Positions 15,456 to 27,777 of a DNA stretch of 64,000 bases are shown piece after piece. Position numbers and translations under genes: made by a program. The stretch spans positions 1,922,001 through 1,986,000 of the forward strand of contig JASBNA010000001.1 in assembly GCA_038087015.1 (NCBI GenBank), given 5' to 3'. The number at the start of each line of letters is the position of its first letter. Positions within the stretch are counted from its first letter, which is position 1. The stretch comes from Cerrena zonata (Eukaryota; Basidiomycota; Agaricomycetes; Polyporales; Cerrenaceae). A model generated the notes under the pieces. That model worked only from the letters and a program-made list of their open reading frames with translations, was not told where the DNA came from and ran no database searches.

Positions 15456-16317
15456 TCAGACAGCTACTTTCTTTTCAAGAAACTCCGTCCATTCCTTCTC
15501 ACCCCAAGAGCTACTAATCTCGTTGGCGACTAAGCCATCCCAAAGGACCGTAGGGGAAACGTGGATACCGTTCTGTCTGCTGAATTTGACTGTAGCGTAT
15601 CGATGAGGAATGGTAATTGCGTCGTAATCGAGAAACAGCGGCTTACTGGTATATTTCAGGTCATCGGTGACGTCGACACCACCGTTGGGGCTTGACTTGA
15701 GGGTGATCAAGTTCAGGACTGCATCTTGACTGTTCCCGCCGATGACTTCGGCGGCGAGAGCTGCTAGTTTCTGGCGAACTTGAATAGGTGTGAGAGAAGA
15801 CGTGGGGATGTCGAAGAAGTCGCCTTGGCGTTTGAAAAGCTGTAAGGATGACCCGTGTCAGATAACACAGAATAGGTCACTGAGACGATTAGACCCACGG
15901 CAAGGGAAAACGGCCAGAAGTTCTCTGGGGAGACTCGGGCGACCTATCGATGTTAGATTATGATATTTAGTTGCATGCAAAGTAGTGGGTCATGGAATCA
16001 GTATTTACCGCAAGGCCGGATTCGTGTACCCAGGTAGAGCTAGCATGCCAGGGCTGAACCTGGTTTCTAAAGATGACTTTCACCTTGCCATCATACTTTC
16101 CGCCTTTCGCAAAAAGAGGGACAAGAATGGAGTCGATGGCAAGAGCTATCTTTGCACTAAAAGGGCAGACATAGTCCACTACATACGTAATTATAGTACT
16201 TGAATGAGTGGCGTGAAACACTTTCAATTCAAATTACTTACAGAAGATGTCTAGGGTGTGAGGGGCGTCATGAGATCCCGCGATAATCAAGGGGCGAAGA
16301 CTAGGTTGAAGGGCCAT
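15456..16317 (-). CDS. Thioredoxin-fold (DsbA-like) protein
   Basis: Exon 1 reads MALQPSLRPLIIAGSHDAP; the next begins DYVCPFSAKIALAIDSILVPLF. The YVCPFSAK stretch sits where DsbA-like proteins have CxxC, but only one Cys is present (CPFS), so a classical disulfide oxidoreductase is unlikely. Further exons give VIFRNQVQPWHASSTWVHE, VSPENFWPFSLAL, FFDIPTSSLTPIQVRQKL, and the last (15456-15710) ends in HVSPTVLWDGL with SSWGEKEWTEFLEKKVAV. These features match fungal thioredoxin_4/DsbA-family proteins of unknown substrate. No signal peptide is evident. Divergent from the PCI-domain gene. Confidence 0.72.
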
Positions 16318-16753
16318 GATAGGGACAAGATGTATACAGTGCAGCCTAACAAGCAAGAGGGTGGCGAAGAAGATATCTCATTAGCTTGCGTATATATACC
16401 AAAGACCCATCGCGTTATATGGCTCATGATAACGCAAGGTCAGACCCGGATACCGCCAGTACTCTCACTGTCGCCGTTCCCGCCGGGTCAGCAACTCACC
16501 TGAGCAAGTTGGTGCTTACTGAGACGATGATCCCGAAGTTGAGTGTTGCTACACAACCCGGTGCAATTCGTTGACAATTCGACGAAAGTTCCTGGTGGTT
16601 TACAAGCAAGATGACCAAGATCACTATCGACGTCATGTGTATTTGGTCTCAGATCTAATCTACGTGTTTGGTAGATCTCCGCGTTCCTCTTGTGATCAGT
16701 CCCTATTTGGGTGTTCTCCCTTTGTCTTCATCTTACTCAAACATACAGCATTA
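16318..16753. other. Divergent promoter region
   Basis: Shared 5' region of the thioredoxin-fold gene (minus) and the PCI-domain gene (plus). No further gene seen. Confidence 0.45.
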
Positions 16754-18392
16754 ATGCCACAAATCAACTTTTCTCAGTTTCTTTTACTGATAGCGGATGC
16801 ATTGCGGACAGAGGACGGTCCTAAACTGGCTGGCCTCCTTAAACCCGTTGAAGAACATGGAAAGATGCTCGTAAAAGAGTTCCGAAACCCAACCGTAAGT
16901 TCAACACTATGGTGTATTATTGGTGTGCATTCGTCAACGTCAACTTGAATTAGAAACACTCGTTCTCGGCGTACGAGGGATCTATGGAGAGCCCTTGGGA
17001 TGAAATTGCTATCCAATATGTCTTGGTAGTCAACCACTGTGCAAAGAGGCGTGCAAGCGAGGCGTTCAAGGAGGAGTGTCAGTTGGTCAGGTGTGTATCC
17101 TTTACCTGTCTTATATATATAATTTTCACTTCATACCATGCTTCAAGTCTCTTCTTCCGGTACTTTTCTCAGCACAGTGGTTGGACATTACCAGCTCTAT
17201 TCTCGATCCTTAGGGACTTGAGGGATCTGGCGTTTGACGTGAGTTCTTGACCATTCATAATTCCGACATATTGTCGCAACCTACGTTGCCTCAGGCTGAC
17301 CTCGAAGCACGACAAAAAGGTCAAACGGATACAGCGAATATGGAGGAAGCCGCACGTTTGATCAGTAAAGCATTCTCGAATTGTATCACCGATAGATCAT
17401 CACCATACGCAGAGTCGCGGAGATGGGGTGTTTATTATGTGGTTGGACTCATTTTGAAGTCGTACTTCCGCGTATGGCCTCATTTGCATTGCAACACAGA
17501 GACGGCTTATAACTTCAGAGCCCCTAGGTGAAACGAATATCCTTGTCGAAGAACATCCTGCGGGCTATTGATGCAAATCCTGACATCCCTCCATTATCCT
17601 CATATCCCAAATCGCACCAAGTAACATATCGGTATTATCTTGGAATGCTGAGCTTTTTGAGCGAGGACTTCGTGAAGGTTAGTGCAACGAAAATTCATAC
17701 GTTCATGTCTGTTTCTTACTCTGGCATTATTGATCGCTTAGGCTGAGCAAGAATTCACACTTGCGTTCTACGGCTGCCATGTCGGGGCCCACCGTAATCA
17801 GCTGTATGTTCTTATTTCCTTTGTATCGTTCATACATGCTCACAGTGATACTGCTCATAGACGGATATTGACCTATCTAATTCCTCTACGAATTCTTCGG
17901 GGACACTTACCTTCAAAAGACCTTTTGGATCGGTTCCCTGTGCTCGACGACTTGTATGCGCCTTTCATATCGGCAATACGCAAGGGAGACATTCGGGAAT
18001 ACGATGAGACACTAGACCGTCAGGAGCGAAGACTAGTGGAACTAAATCTGTGGCTTACCTTGGAGAAGGCTAGAGAGCTATGTATTCGTGGACTATTCCG
18101 AAGAGTGTATGTTTACCCTTTTTATTTCGAGATTATTGGTCTAACTCTGTTGTCTTATAGATGGGTATCCTCCGATAAAAGTACACGCATACCTGTCTCC
18201 ATGTTCCATACTGGACTTCAAGTAGCGGGCTCGGACGTACCTATGGAAGAAGCGGAATGTCTTGTTGCGAACATGATATACAGAGGATATATGCGCGGAT
18301 ATATCTCACATGAAAAGCAGATGGTTGTGTTGGCTAATACCAATACCTTCCCTAGATTAGCGGATCGCTCCAACCCGTTTGCACAGTTGTAG
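16754..18392 (+). CDS. PCI-domain protein, Thp1/PCID2/Csn12 family
   Basis: Members act in the TREX-2 mRNA-export complex (Thp1/PCID2) or with the COP9 signalosome (Csn12). The start at 16754 gives MPQINFSQFLLLIADALRTED. Exons then read SPWDEIAIQYVLVVNHCAKR, EAARLISKAFSNCITDR and RRWGVYYVVGLILKSYFRV; the family hallmark TYLIPLRILRGHLPSKDLL lies at about 17870, followed by the PCI winged-helix part (EKARELCIRGLFRRVW, MEEAECLVANMIYRGYMRGYIS). It ends RSNPFAQL. About seven exons. The sequence cannot decide between Thp1 and Csn12 function. Confidence 0.85.
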
Positions 18393-18617
18393 ATATAGGT
18401 CGTCTGTAGGAACGGCACATGCGATTCGTAGGGTATATCGGTATGTCTCCGGAACGTTAAAGCGTGTTGGCCAGACTTTGACAATCCTATAGCGTAATAG
18501 ATCCATTTGCATTATCAACACACTGTTTCTCAATTCATATATATGACTCCAGCCTGAGACAATTCCTTTGAGTGGCACCCTGTGGCGCAATATAAGATCA
18601 TTAACTTGCGAGAACAT
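18357..18617 (-). CDS. Candidate unrecognised gene, 3' exon
   Basis: An 86-codon minus-strand frame overlaps the last 36 bases of the PCI-domain gene. Its translation (for example LKGIVSGWSHIYELRNSVLI and YTLRIACAVPTDDLYLQL) has protein-like amino-acid use rather than the low-complexity look of a shadow frame. Upstream on the same strand, to about 18870, are further short open stretches starting with an ATG (MTNTYAMRERETLLI) and possible 40-50 nt introns, but I could not join them in one frame with good splice sites. No family recognised. It may be a real small gene, a decayed gene, or chance. Confidence 0.25.
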   Translation of the reverse strand: MFSQVNDLILRHRVPLKGIVSGWSHIYELRNSVLIMQMDLLRYRIVKVWPTRFNVPETYRYTLRIACAVPTDDLYLQLCKRVGAIR

Positions 18618-19085
18618 AGCTTTACCCGTCTCAATCTTGAATTATCAGGTCTGTGCTACATATATCATACTTCAGTTCCGCTAAGACCTATTGTCCCTGT
18701 AGTCGTTTAAGGTAGGCAGTTACGTGTTCATGCACATGTGCGAACATACGGTCAAGACATAGACCGCAAAATCAATTATCGCCTTCTGAACACCATTGTC
18801 TTGGGTACGAGTCCGCCTCCTGATCAAAAGTGTTTCCCTTTCTCGCATTGCGTACGTGTTTGTCATATGATTATTAGCCATTGTCAATGAATCTAAATAT
18901 ATTTGTCCGTATAGCCTTCCATATTTTCATTTCGTCTTTGTCGTTTCTTTGTCTTTAGCGTTCGACAATGACAAGAGCGCTAGGAGCCTAGAAGAAACAT
19001 ATAAAACACGGCGACCTGTCAGGCTCCTTAACATTCCCTCTTTCCCTCTTTCCTTTGCATACCCAACATCAATAACCAATCCACC
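18393..19085. other. Intergenic upstream of first vWA gene
   Basis: Contains the low-confidence minus-strand candidate frame at its left end and, near 18998, an ATATAAAA-like TATA sequence about 85 bp before the vWA start codon. Otherwise nothing supported. Confidence 0.4.
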
Positions 19086-20315
19086 ATGAACTTTCTAAAA
19101 GCACCTCGTCAATATATCAGATATAGAAGTCGTTCTCCCTCCCCTGTGCCTCGTTTGGGAGGTTTCGAATATCGCGAGGACCGTGACAGAGTATCTAACC
19201 TTGGGCCCGAATCTGAACCAGGGTTGAAGCCTGAACCGAAACGCGATCCGCAGGCACTGGCGATTGATCAGTACGATCTCCCTCCTCCGGCATACGCTGA
19301 AAAGGAAACGATTCAAGAGCGTAAGGATCAGGCGAGGTCGGATTGCAACGATGAGATCAATCAGCTTTGGCAATTGAAACAGTTCGACACAATCTTCATA
19401 CTGGACGACTCGGGCTCTATGGCGAAACCCCTCCGCGGGAAGACAGGTCCGTCGCGTTGGAACGAGGTAAGAAAGATATGTTCTTACTAGTCTCCCCAAT
19501 GTTGACGAACTATAGGCCAAACGGATTCTCAAAAGAGCTGCGCAAGAAGCAAAAAAGTACGACCAAGATGGTATCGATATCTTGTGCGTCAATCAAGTGA
19601 CACCTTCATCGGAAGATAATAATGGCCACTACGAGGTATGCGGCCAAACATTGAATCTACCGTAGAAAAGAGTTTAACGTCCGTACGATCTAGACAGAAG
19701 AGGAAATAGATAAGTTTTTCAATGAGGTTTCTGCACCTCTAGGCAAAACACCTCTTCACCGACCGTTGGAAAGGATTCTAAGCGAGTATATGCTCCGCCT
19801 GAAAACCCAGATAGAGAAAAAGAAGAGGGGGGGATTCACAAGACCGATCAACCCGATCAACGTGGTGGTCATTACTGACGGAAAACCAGGTGAGAAGAGG
19901 ATCCAGCTAGGACTCGGATTCGGCAGAATAACAATAGTTACCAGATGACAAGATAAAGGTCGAGAGCATCATTCTGAAGTACGCTGCGGAATTAGAAAAT
20001 CTAAATCGGACATTCTCAGTTGGTTGATTTCATACATCATCCATATCAATAGTCACTGATATTCTTCTCTAGGTCGGTATCCAGTTCGTCCAAGTTGGAT
20101 TTAGTAGAAAGGCCACAAATTATCTCCAGTCCCTCGATACGCTCGCAACGGAGCATCAAGGCATTGCCGATATCGTCGACACGGTGCCTGCCGATCTTGC
20201 CACCGATGGAACCATCCCCGATGCTTTACTTATCAAAATCCTCCTCGGTGGAGTGAACCGCGCCGTGGACGCTCAAAATGAGCTTGTTAAGGATGATACA
20301 TCTGATGAAGAATAG
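19086..20315 (+). CDS. von Willebrand factor A domain protein (copy 1)
   Basis: Function unknown; vWA domains bind partner proteins through a metal site. The N-terminal third is Pro/Arg-rich and disordered, with a PPPAYAEKE motif resembling a PY motif. The vWA domain begins FDTIFILDDSGSM, a complete MIDAS D-x-S-x-S start, and continues through exons giving AAQEAKKYDQDGIDILCVNQ, GKTPLHRPLERILSEYM, NPINVVVITDGKP (the second MIDAS-type TDG), and VGIQFVQVGFSRKA. It ends DDTSDEE, stop at 20313. It has about six exons. It is the tandem paralogue of the gene at 20949 with the same domain order. Confidence 0.82.
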
Positions 20316-20948
20316 TTGCATTCCTTTGGGTCAAACTCGACAGTTCGCTCAGTCAAGTCCATTATTTTTGGACAGACCGTATTTTGTATTATAACTACGT
20401 ACTCTCATGTGAGGTGATAATGGAAATTTGCCGACAGTGAGAGATGTCCCAAGTTGTGAAGAGTTTGTCTTTTCTGGCAGCTGCCACATAAATTGGTGGG
20501 TATCTCACGGTGTGGATGACTATAACGGACTTGGTATAAACTGCATTGATCACTCCCATTGACGTCTCTGACTCGGGTGAAGAGGGCTAATGGGTCAATT
20601 GGTCCGGGCTACTTCAAGTTAGCCCCTTTCCCCTGTCGAACAGATGTTCTCACTATACTTATTTTGCTTTCTAGACATATATACAAGTTTCCCTAACGCT
20701 CCAGAGCCAGTGGCACTGTGGCAAAGTGAGCCGCGTTGTAACGTTAACCGTCGCCATTGTCGGAATCTATTCATATTTCCAACCGATATGCCAATGCCTC
20801 AACGAACAAAGGGGCCGGTGGGTTATGGCTCCGACATTCTCGGAGGTCAATCCACACCTGTATTTGTAGGGCCGGGACTCGTTTAGATGTCGTTACCTTC
20901 ATCTTCTTATACCAGCTAACAGATCGCGTTCAAATCCATTCCAAACAG
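20316..20948. other. Intergenic between the two vWA paralogues
   Basis: An open frame continues upstream from the second vWA start, but no start signal or conserved sequence supports it as coding. No other feature seen. Confidence 0.4.
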
Positions 20949-22076
20949 ATGATGACGGACAAGGTCGCTGCTAATATCGAGTTAGAAGATGGATGCAGGC
21001 CACAGGACGCGATCCCACCCCCACCATATACACCCCTTCCAGTCGAGCAGAAAGTAGACAAGCCTCTTCCACCGTTACCCCAGGGGGATCATATGGACGG
21101 GGAGGAGACCAGGCCGTTGGTGCCACCGAAGGATAAGGTGTCTGAGGATGTGCTAGACATCCTCAGACAATATGACACAGCTATCATCATTGACGATTCG
21201 GCCTCAATGAGGGAGGAGAATAGATGGGTCCTGGTTAGCACACATCGTTCAGGATGAGAAACTGACTGATAACTTCACTTGTAACTTTCAGGCCAGGACC
21301 GCCGTTATTCAGCTCTGCGAAGTCGCTGCAAAGTACGACCAGGATGGAATTGACCTACATTTCCTCAATAATTATTCTGTCGATGGTACAAATCTAACGG
21401 TAAGGTATCTTCTTTATGTTTTGAACTCAAACTGAATACCTCTTTAGAGTATTGATTCCATTGAAGGCCACTTCAAAGCGGTCGGTAACCTATCTAATGG
21501 AAGTTTCCTCGGGATGAAACTCGACGAGCTACTAGTAGCATACTGGCACCCCCTGCACAACGCACGTCGAAAGGGTGGCAAGATCAAACCTGTCAACTTC
21601 ATCATCCTTACGGATGGACACATAGGTATGGATCCAATAACAAATGAATCTCGACAAAGGGCTTACTTCGTTGTGGCGTTCCTCCCCCCGGTTCCCGTAG
21701 ATGACGATCTTGGGGCGGTGATTATACGATGGGCCAAAGAACTTGACAAAGGGTTCTATCCCATGCACCAGGTGCGTCTCGTAGCATATGGTGTTTCTCA
21801 ACTCCTCAATTCCTCTCTTAGATTGGGATACAAATCGTCCAGGTAGGTATGGATAAATCTGCGTCAGATGAGCTTGAAAGGCTCGATCGGGACGTTCGAA
21901 AACACTTTCCCCTGAGGGATATGCTTGACATCACGCAATACAGAAAACAAGACCAGCCTGAAGGGATCAACATCATAAACAAAATACTTACCGGAGCTAT
22001 CAATCCTCGAATGCAAATGGCTCGAGCGATTGGTCCTGACCTTAATGAAGACACCACGCCTTATCCGTCTGCATAG
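20949..22076 (+). CDS. von Willebrand factor A domain protein (copy 2)
   Basis: Paralogue of the upstream vWA gene. It starts MMTDKVAANIELEDG, followed by a Pro-rich segment with IPPPPYTPLPVE (PY-like). The vWA domain begins YDTAIIIDDSASM: the MIDAS is D-D-S-A-S, so the Gly of copy 1 is Ala here but the metal ligands remain. Later exons give VAAKYDQDGIDLHFLNNYS, PVNFIILTDGHI, DDLGAVIIRWAKELDK and IGIQIVQVG. It ends with GPDLNEDTTPYPSA and stop TAG at 22074. Copy 1 and copy 2 align over the whole domain, so they arose by tandem duplication. A short insert after TDGHI may be intron. Confidence 0.8.
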
Positions 22077-22149
22077 AGAGCGTGATTTTACGTGATTTCT
22101 GGAGCTGTAGATCGCTGCATATGTCAAGAATCGGTTTAATAATATCATA

Positions 22150-25100
22150 TTAGCGATCCCAATCTTCCAATGCAAACGCGAAGACCCCAAACGCGGAGGC
22201 AGCTTCAGTAGTGCCACCAGCGAGACTCTCGACGCCTCTTCGGATGAAGCGCACTAGTGCGTCCAGTTCGGTCGACATCTTCTCTATCCTAACATCGAAA
22301 TTTTCTTCCGCGAATGACATAGTGGTAGCAGCCATTGAGAACGACGGCTCGTGAGCTGCATCGTTAGATTGATCTTCCTCGTCATCATCCGAATCTGAGC
22401 TAACTTCGACCTGACGAAGTGACTGAGAGAAGCCGATGACATTCTTACGTTGACGCTTCAATCGACGACTTCGGTGTCGTTTCATAAGAAGAAGCGATTG
22501 GCGGGATATGTCATGGGTAGTATCGCCTGCGAACGCAACGAAGCAGTCGCTGAAATGAAGAGTCATGTCCAGGATAGAAGTAACAGCACGATGCAATGCC
22601 GAAGTCTGATGGGGTGGTTAGTAACAACGTCATTCAGTGAAGCTTGACAACGCATACATTACGTTGGAGTAGACATCGGCCTTCTAACTTAGCGATGCTA
22701 AGGGAACATACGAATGAGAAAAGTTCTCGGAGTAGGATGGTCTAGACGTACTGAGCTTCATGTAGAGAGATCATTTCATCCAGGGAGTTGGCTTTACGCA
22801 ACGACACATGGAAGCTGATGATTTGGCCATGTAAAACCTATTGGTCCAACGAATTGTTAGTCTACCAAGAGGAGGGAGATATACAACACATACATCCGTG
22901 CAAACAAAGTTGAGCAGTACACTGCAAGGTTGATTTGTCAGTAACGTCAATTATACGGCAACTGGAACTACTGACTTTACAAACCAGGATAATTTACTAC
23001 GCATCGCATAGAACACCTTGAGTTCACTTCCAAGATTTGTCATGTGCACCAAGGCATTTCGTATCAAGATCCGCTGCAAGGCATTCTGCGCCCTCCGAAT
23101 TTGGAGAACGAACGCGAAGATCGAAGAGTAAATTTGTAGAACTCTCGGACCAAACATGTATGTCAGAGGGAATGGTACGGCATATTCAACGGCTAGACCA
23201 TCGATGGCTCGCACAGTCCGATTAATGTCCTTGTCTTTGCTGCCGCGGTGAGAGAAACGGACGAGAGAGGGGTCGATCCATGGTGGGCGTCCTGCTTCGA
23301 CGACGTCTCGAAAGGCACTGTTCAAGAAGTGGAAATCCCTCCAGGCTTGGTTACTGTCCATCTGTAAGATTCGTTAGCCTCAGGGACAACGCCGACAGAA
23401 AATATTAGACAAACCCTTGCGAAGAGAACGTCAACAAAGTTCGACATGGCGTCTCCTTTCCGCATCAAGTAAAGGTCTTCCATTGCAGTGAGGTGCAACC
23501 AAAGTTCGCAATCGTCAACCAGCACTCTGGTCAACATTTCCTTGGCTCTCATACAAGGTACGAGTATGTCGTCGTAGACCAACCTCGAGAAATCTTCGAC
23601 AGAGAAATGAGTCTTCACACCAGAATCACCGAAATCCAAAAGGCTCTTGAATGATGGCCATCGTGCAAACCATCTTTCGCCGCCTTCCCTTTCGAACACC
23701 GACGACATATCAAGTGCACGAAGAAGTCCGATTGCCTTCCCTGCACCAAGAATATGTTCTGCCGCATGGCTCAGGAACAAAGGGACGGCAGTGGCTCGGC
23801 TCTCTTCTTCTGAACCATCCCTTAAGACGAATCCTTCAGTCCAAAAATCAGGATCCAATAGAACGAGTTCGTTATCTTCGATGAAGAACTCCTCGTCTAC
23901 GGTTTGGAAGTATTGATCAGTAGGCCCCATCACTTCACGTGCAGGCATTCCATCTCGCAACCATCGACCGACCATCTTCCAAATAGGTTCAGCAGCATCA
24001 CAGAATATACGTAGAAGAGCTTGAGCGGTGATAGTGTCCCCCATTGTTGAATACTCTTGAACAGAAAGTAACAGTGAATCAAGCAGCAGGGAAGTTAGTC
24101 CTGATGGCACCATTCGTTGGGGGAGGTCGGGCAGAGTCCAAATTTCAATGATCAAGTCCTGAGAACGTGTGGCTCGTTGTACAACTTGTTGAAGGAGGTT
24201 GACTAGGACAGAGAACACGGAAGCGAACTTGTCTCGGATTTCGACTTCGAGTGCAAGCATGCTTATGACCAACGGAGGCCCTATCCCTGCTTGGGCATGA
24301 CACATGGCTTCTTCCTTGGATGCACACCAGGCATCGAAAGCACGGATCTGGACATCTATGGACTCGGAAAGAGCTTCGAGAGTGCGGGTACTGCGTCGGT
24401 GGAAATGAGAGTATGTTGTAGTCGTCCCGGTAGATGATTCGGGTTTGGAGGCTTTGACGAAAATTGCGGAGACGAATTTACGCAAGTGTTCGAGAAGGGT
24501 TGCGGTTTGGGCAAAAGATGTTAGCATAGAATCTAAAGCACCTGATGTGAGGTGAAGTAATCTTGGAGCGTTAGATGTTGGCTATTAAAGATAAGTCAGT
24601 TCAGGACAGAGAGTTGGATGTGTAATTGTATTCACCTGAAATGTGAACGATTGAGGTCCAGTGTTTGTCCAAGAAATCATGAGGTTTCGTCTGCCCTGTA
24701 GGCACATTAAAATTTCGCGAACTGCGTCAAAGTCGTCGATGTATCTCTAAGGAGAGTTCAAGAGGTTGTTTATGTCGATATAGATGAGTCTTACCTCTTC
24801 CGCTAATTGGCCAACTCCATGTCCCTTTTGTGTACCCAAGGCACGACGGAAAGCAGGGGCTTAATACAAGGTTCAACAAGAATTTCACGCTTAGGATAAA
24901 CTGACCTACCTAATGTCGACGGATCACCAAAATCGAATGGCCGCTCGGTCTGCACATCCAAACGCCATTCAGGTCGCCAATATTGTCTAGCCTGCAATGA
25001 TTCCACAATGTCCAGATGATCCCAAGTAGGCCTATGGGTAGGCTTCTCTTCATGTTTCTCTTCCGGATGTAGACTTGACGACGACGATGGGTCTTTAAAC

Positions 25101-26196
25101 CCTAAATCTCTTTTCTCGTTCTCCAAGGATGATAAGTCGTCATCGGACTCGTTCAAATAATCCAGGGCAGAAAGTGATAGCAAACTTGAATCACTTTCGT
25201 CCTCGTCCCAATTCTCGACCGTACTTCCTGGTGGGAGGCCATAAGCACCTTGCCAGTGTTGACCTTCAAAAGGCTCTTCTGCAAGGATATCTTTCCACGT
25301 AAGACCTGTAGGCTCTTTCGAAGAGTTTCGCTGCTGCTCTAGATAATTATCGGCATACGACAAAGTAGGTTCATCTGGAGGTTTGGAGAGTGCGAGCTAG
25401 GCTAAAATATGTCGGTTGAGAGTTATTAGGAGTTTATTGAGACTTACGAGAAACTGAAGATGACCAGGCATTCGGGAAGTCTATGAAGCTAGGTTTAGTT
25501 CAGGGGAATAGAGAAGTAAGAGAACATCACATACGTTTATTTCGGCATCTAAATCAGCGGTTGACTCTTTCATGAATGTTTTCAATTTTGAATAAGCAGA
25601 ATCCAGAGCTTCCGCGAATTCATCCCGATTCATAATTCTCGCCTTTTGCGATAGCCTGATCTCACATATAGTCAGACATGTATTGGCTTACTCAGAGGAG
25701 ATATAACATACCCTTTGATAGACCTATCAGCGCTGCCCATATCCGAGCTTCCAGTAGGCCTAACTGTTTGATCCAAGGACTTTGCAACGTACTCCACACC
25801 ATCTCTAAATGTTTCCCCATCGTCTTCCGCGGTTGCACCCGTGAGTTGAGTAACAAGGGCCTGATAATGAGGTAGCAAACGAGAAGGCTGTCTAGTCGAC
25901 GGTCTTCGGATTCGACCTGAAGCACTAGTGGTAGCTCGTAAGCCAGATCGAACAGATAGACTTGTCGATGGTCGAGTAGAGAGACTTGTTGACGGTCGAG
26001 TAGACATACTCGTCGGAGGTCTAAGGGAAGCACTGGAGGCGGGGCGCATGCCTATACTTGTAGAGGGACGAGGGGGTGCGAGGGTAGGCGTGCTTGAGGA
26101 GGACTGAATGGATGAGGATGGACGACCTAGACTAGATTTAGGTCGGGTGGATTGTCGGGAAACGGGGCGTTGAGAGGCTGAAGATCGTGAGGACAT
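22150..26196 (-). CDS. Gamma-tubulin complex component, GCP5-like (Spc97/Spc98 family)
   Basis: A subunit of the gamma-tubulin ring complex, which nucleates microtubules at spindle pole bodies. The N-terminus (25672-26196) is a Ser/Thr/Arg/Pro repeat region with RPSTSLS repeated, then QALVTQLTGATAEDD. Next come GLTWKDILAEEPFEGQHWQG (about 25290) and the acidic DESDSSLLSLSALDYLNESDD. The central 401-codon block (23322-24527) is the GCP helical core, with DDCELWLHLTAMEDLYLMR and GDAMSNFVDVLFAR, followed by WRDFHFLNSAFRDVVEAG and VPFPLTYMFGPRVLQIYSSI, the gamma-tubulin-binding part. It ends SAFGVFAFALEDWDR. The GLTW...EEPF motif and overall layout favour GCP5 over GCP2/3/4, but this is from memory. 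Many exons. Confidence 0.82.
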
Positions 26197-26586
26197 GGTT
26201 TCGAGGCTATATCACCGTAATGCTTTGGGATGAGGTATATAACAGGCTGGATTGGTGTCGTTGGTCTGAGCTTCAAGGTTCAGACGTTCATGTGCAATTC
26301 ATCGAAGAGAAACTGTTGATGTTAACACGGAGATATCTTGGGCTTGAATATCGTTCAAACGGATCTAGAGAGACAATGAAATGAAAGAAACTCTAGTAGC
26401 TAGTCCACTGTAATTCAAATACAAGGTCAAGGTAGAGAGGTGCATTGTACACGCGACGCGACGCGTAGCATTACGCCAATCAATATTCTCCCTCCGGAGA
26501 CGCTTGCTTGCAATTGAGCACCGTCACACTGGCAGTTCAACTTGTTTTCGTCTTTCAACCACGACCACCGGCGCCAGGCTGTAGGG
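26197..26586. promoter_or_regulatory. Divergent promoter with tandem ACGCG element
   Basis: Shared 5' region of the GCP5-like gene and MGM101. At 26451-26466 the ACGCG unit occurs three times head to tail, ending in ACGCGT, the core bound by MBF-type G1/S factors in yeasts. Both flanking products (spindle nucleation, mitochondrial DNA maintenance) could plausibly be cell-cycle regulated; the link is inference. Confidence 0.4.
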
Positions 26587-27620
26587 ATGAACATTCAACT
26601 AACAAGGTCGTTACTCTCGGCGAGTAAACGAACTCTCCAACTCAACACTCGGAGAAATCTATCCCTAACTTCTACCAGCCGACCAACCACTCTCCTCACC
26701 GCCCATTCCAAATTGCAAAAAGCCCATGCAAGCACGCAAGCAGACCTAGCGAACGAAGCCTTGGCTGAACTCTCTGCTTCAGAAGCAACTTCTTCTCAAA
26801 CTCAAGTGCCTACTGCCCCCACCCAAACGCCTTCCAATGGGACTAATGGTAATGGGTTAAACGGCGCACCAATAACCGACGCACTGTTCAGTGTGTCAGA
26901 ACCTGGGGTGACAGATTGGAGTAGAAGCTATTATGGGTTGTCCGTTGAGCCTTTCTCAAAGGAGGTAGCGGAGGTATTGCTTGCACCTCTTGAGCCTATG
27001 GATGTAGAAGTGAAACCTGGTTCGTCAAGCTTTTTTACATTACTTCACTCGTGTCGCTAACATTATTGTCTCTTTTTAGACGGTCTTATTTATCTACCTG
27101 AGATCAAGTATCGCCGAATCCTTAATAAGGCTTTCGGACCTGGAGGCTGGGGTCTTGCGCCTCGTAGTGAGACTAACGTCGGACCTAAAATCGTCAGTCG
27201 GGAGTATGCTCTCGTGTGCCTCGGCAGGTACGTTCCTCCGGGTCTTGTCACCAAGTTCCGTTCATCTATACTCATGACTTATTGTTATGTATAGACTAGT
27301 AGCCATTGCCCGAGGCGAGCAAGCCTATTTCGACCGGGACGGGATCGCCACCGCCACTGAGGCATGCAAAAGCAATGCTCTGATGAGATGCTGCAAAGAT
27401 CTCGGCGTTGCTTCTGAACTTTGGGATCCTAGATTTATTAGGGAGTTCAAGGCGGAGCATTGTGTGGAGGTGTTTGCTGAGCACCTTCCCAGTAAGAGGA
27501 AGTGAGTGTTTGTTCTTTATTTTGCCACTTACAAGATTGAATATGAATTTCCCCACTAGGAAGAAACTCTGGAGGCGAAAGGACCAACCGAAGTTTGATT
27601 ATCCCTTCAAGGAGTCATAG
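26587..27620 (+). CDS. MGM101: Mitochondrial genome maintenance protein Mgm101
   Basis: Rad52-related single-stranded DNA annealing protein needed to maintain and repair mitochondrial DNA. The ATG at 26587 gives [20 protein letters not shown], a basic Ser-rich import leader. After a Ser/Thr/Gln-rich spacer comes the conserved core: [18 protein letters not shown], then over three more exons [80 protein letters not shown], and the basic end [16 protein letters not shown]. Three introns of about 50-60 nt. Length and motif order match the family. Confidence 0.95.
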
Positions 27621-27777
27621 TCGACAGCTTTGGTATCTTACATGCATTATTCATAGATTCACGTTGCATATTTCGCACCTCATAATGATCACTACTCACT
27701 ATATTCGGGTCCTTACATTCGAACTCGGTCTAATACTAATTGTGTGTTCCCACTGCAAGCTAAGCTATACTTTCACT

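Noticed and set aside
20931..20941. B-box-like GTTCAAATCC suggesting a tRNA
   Set aside because: No acceptor, D or anticodon stem can be formed around it.
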